From: Lateolabrax maculatus
Lineage: Eukaryota > Chordata > Actinopteri > Acropomatiformes > Lateolabracidae
Assembly (NCBI GenBank): GCA_031216445.1
Contig: CM062204.1
Location: 15,497,001 to 15,561,000, forward strand
Direction: 5' to 3'
Length of the DNA: 64,000 nt
The translations under genes and the position numbers were made by a program. Shown here in pieces: positions 61,881-64,000 of the stretch (its first letter is position 1; each line of letters begins with the position of its first letter). A model generated the notes under the pieces. That model had not been told where the DNA came from. It ran no database searches and was given only the letters and a program-made list of their open reading frames with translations.

Positions 61881-63943
61881 ATGAAGTGTGTTGCTGTTGT
61901 TGTGTTGCTGAGTTTTCTCTCACTGGGACACTCTGCTCCTCTGAGCAGCTGTGACAGTCTGCTAAAACCGATAACTATCAGCAATGAAGACGTAAGTGCA
62001 CGTCTGCTTTACTTTGCATCTTAATCATCTGTATTCCAGACAGGTTAGACAGATACATTATGGTTTTTTTTCTATTTAAGAAGTCTGCCAACTGTCCTAC
62101 TTCAGGTTTTTAAAATATTGTACTGCATCAGTAATACTGTCTTCAGTTTTAAATAAGACACAATTTATAATCCTTATTAAACAAAGATGTGAAACTGGAA
62201 CCATAATTTACCAAAAAACTTAATTTCATAATACTTTCCTAGGAAGTTTCCTGCAAAAGAGCTATGTGATATGGTACAAATTATACATAAAAGAGGAATC
62301 TCTTGCAAAGACAAGTGCCATTAAAACACAAGTAAATATTCCTTTATCATTATACTTTTATTGGGAATTTTATTCCTTTATTTTATTCTTATCTATGGAC
62401 AAATAAAACAAAATTGCATGTTCAGCTGACCTGCTGTGATCTGACTATAGGACTTACGCAATGTTAAGCTATTGCAATCAATTGGAATTATTGAACTGGC
62501 TGTGTACCAAGTTAACACTAGGTCTCTATTTTCCCTACACTGAGAACAAAGTTACGTTGTTCTACCCAGAAAATGTCTTGTAAATTGTTAGGATATTAAA
62601 GACCTCACATCACAGACCCGTAAAACCAAGTTTTACCAAATATATTGGCATCATTTTGTGATCTAGTTTCAAGAACATGGAAGGAGCTATAACATTTATG
62701 TTGTATTTCAAACATATTCAATTTTGGATATCAATTTCAGAGAAATCTCCCAGAGGAGAGGAGGTCCCGGCCCAAAGGTTGAGAAACGTTGACACATAGT
62801 CTGCTCTCTGTCTGTGTGCTCCAGATGTTGGGGAGGTGGCTGTACGTCGGGGGGAGCTCTGACCTCCCAGGAAGTCGCTCCCTGGGCCACCTGCTGACCA
62901 GTGCCTGGCTGGACATCACTGCGACCCCCCAGAGCAACGTCCTCAATCTCCTCCAGACTCAGAGAATGTAATTCCCCACACTGTCACACCACAGTGCTGA
63001 AGGATACATGTTTCTGCTGTTGTCGGGAAATTAGTGATCTCCAACCAATAAGCACTGATTTCTAAAGATGAATCCTGATGGTTCCGCTTAATGTGTTTCT
63101 AACAAGCCAAAATTTCAGTCTGGACCACATGGCAACATAGAGCTGCTATTGAAAAAGAAAAAAATTTTATAAGGAGAAACTTTTCTTGTAATATAGTAGC
63201 TTGAAGTATATAAAATGTTATACACAAGGTGCAGTAATTCATGTACAGCTGCTTCATTCTGCTGTTTTAAAGATGTTCTGATGCAGCCTTTACTTTTTTT
63301 CCTCACAGGTATGGCAAATGTTCCAGCTTAACATACAATGTAACTTTTGAAAACAGTACGCTGTTAATTGGTGAGTGAAAAGGAGCCACAATATATCAGA
63401 GAGATTCTTTTGAGTGGAAACCTGCATTCCAACACTTACATCATTACCTGTCACGTCCTATTTGTGTGTGTATTTTTCACAGAGCAACCTTTCTACCTCA
63501 AGGAAGTCTACCTGGCAAGTGCCTGCTCTGACTGTCTGGTTGTCTATGAAGAAGTTATCTCTGGCGCAGATAATTTCACAAGTCTTCTGCTTTTTAGTAA
63601 GAAACTCACATATTATTCCTAAAACACTGAATTAACCCTTACTGAACACAAAAATCCAATTTGTATTTTGTTTTATAGATCAAGGTAAACTTTTACTACT
63701 CAGTAGGCTGTCTCCAATTGCTCTGTCGGCCAATTATCTTTGTTAAGTTACCTGTTTGAAGCAGCTTTTTTTTTTTAGTTAAAATGTCTAATTTTGGATT
63801 AAAACTCCTGAGATTGTTCCTAACAGTGACATCTTTATTTCCAGGCAGGAGAAAGAGTGCCTCACCCGCTGCTGTGGAGATGCTCAGCAAACAAGCAGAA
63901 TGTCTCCGCATGCCGTCACCCATAATGATAGACACAAACTACG
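61881..63943 (+). CDS. secreted lipocalin, alpha-1-acid-glycoprotein / TBT-binding-protein-like (5' part; continues past window)
   Basis: Exons seen: 61881-61991, 62825-62967, 63309-63370, 63483-63596 and 63845-63943 (about 176 codons). The last ends at a GTGAGA donor after DTNY, so the 3' end is missing. A clear signal peptide (MKCVAVVVLLSFLSLGHS, cleavage before APLSS) is followed by the lipocalin motif GRWLYVGG (Gly40, Trp42). Several cysteines (SSCDS, YGKCSS, SACSDC, QAEC) and three N-glycosylation sequons (NVT, NST, NFT) follow. The exon pattern and the LLLFSRRK / QAECLRM region fit the orosomucoid-like fish lipocalins that include tributyltin-binding proteins and puffer saxitoxin/tetrodotoxin-binding proteins. 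It is a carrier protein, not a toxin. By family it circulates in plasma and binds small hydrophobic ligands; the ligand cannot be told here. ApoM-like or other lipocalin assignment is less likely. Confidence 0.8.
62740..62800 (-). mobile_element. hAT-like terminal fragment before lipocalin exon 2
   Basis: On the minus strand: tgtcaacgtttctcaacctt followed by tgggccgggacctcctctcc, matching the CAGNGGTTCTCAACCTTNGGG end of Charlie-like hAT elements. It ends about 25 nt before the exon 2 acceptor. Confidence 0.55.
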
Positions 63944-64000
63944 GTGAGAATTTTAACTTATTCTTTGCATCTGGTCTTCATCCCTGCATACTGTGCAAAC

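Noticed and set aside
1..64000. A novel multi-gene system encoded by the window
   Set aside because: All confident genes are conserved vertebrate single-function genes with independent roles; nothing in arrangement or sequence indicates an undescribed joint system.

Overview
This window is nuclear DNA of a ray-finned fish, most likely a spiny-rayed (percomorph) teleost. Every confident gene is a vertebrate gene with GT-AG introns, and the gaps hold repeat types common in teleosts: tRNA-derived SINEs, small inverted-repeat DNA elements, hAT-like ends and many CA/GT microsatellites. The genes are compact: kit coding exons span about 16 kb and clock about 17 kb with UTRs, far less than in mammals. 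The species call is inference; the gene calls rest on exon-by-exon translation in which every splice phase closes.

Layout. (1) 1539-3022, minus: exoc1l, three exons, 189 aa. (2) About 7.3-24.4 kb, plus: clock, with a GC-rich promoter, several candidate non-coding 5' exons, 21 coding exons (889 aa) and a 3.2 kb 3' UTR. (3) 27467-43285, minus: the receptor tyrosine kinase kit, 21 coding exons, 955 aa, complete from signal peptide to C-terminal tail. (4) 51844-60178, plus: fip1l1, 16 coding exons, 554 aa. (5) 61881 to beyond 63943, plus: the 5' part of an alpha-1-acid-glycoprotein/TBT-binding-protein-like lipocalin that runs off the window. Clock and kit are convergent; exoc1l and clock are divergent; kit and fip1l1 are divergent across about 8.5 kb without genes.

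The genes do not form a pathway. Clock is the bHLH-PAS circadian activator, kit the stem-cell-factor receptor of pigment, germ and blood cells, fip1l1 a pre-mRNA 3'-end processing factor, exoc1l a small relative of exocyst Sec3, and the last gene a secreted plasma-type ligand carrier. Their adjacency is a remnant of the ancestral FIP1L1-PDGFRA-KIT-KDR-CLOCK-EXOC1 neighbourhood, here without pdgfra, kdr, srd5a3 and tmem165. I cannot decide between the teleost 'a' and 'b' duplicates from sequence alone, so symbols carry no suffix.

I found no undescribed system. The items most worth a second look are local: a diverged copy of the fip1l1 terminal coding segment just past its stop; a kit 3' splice site lying in a GT/GGGTGT repeat rather than a normal pyrimidine tract; an upstream-ORF-rich, multi-exon clock 5' leader; a 31-glutamine tract in clock; in-frame NAGNAG acceptors in three genes; and several multi-copy repeat families, including a SINE with a perfect 12-bp target duplication.
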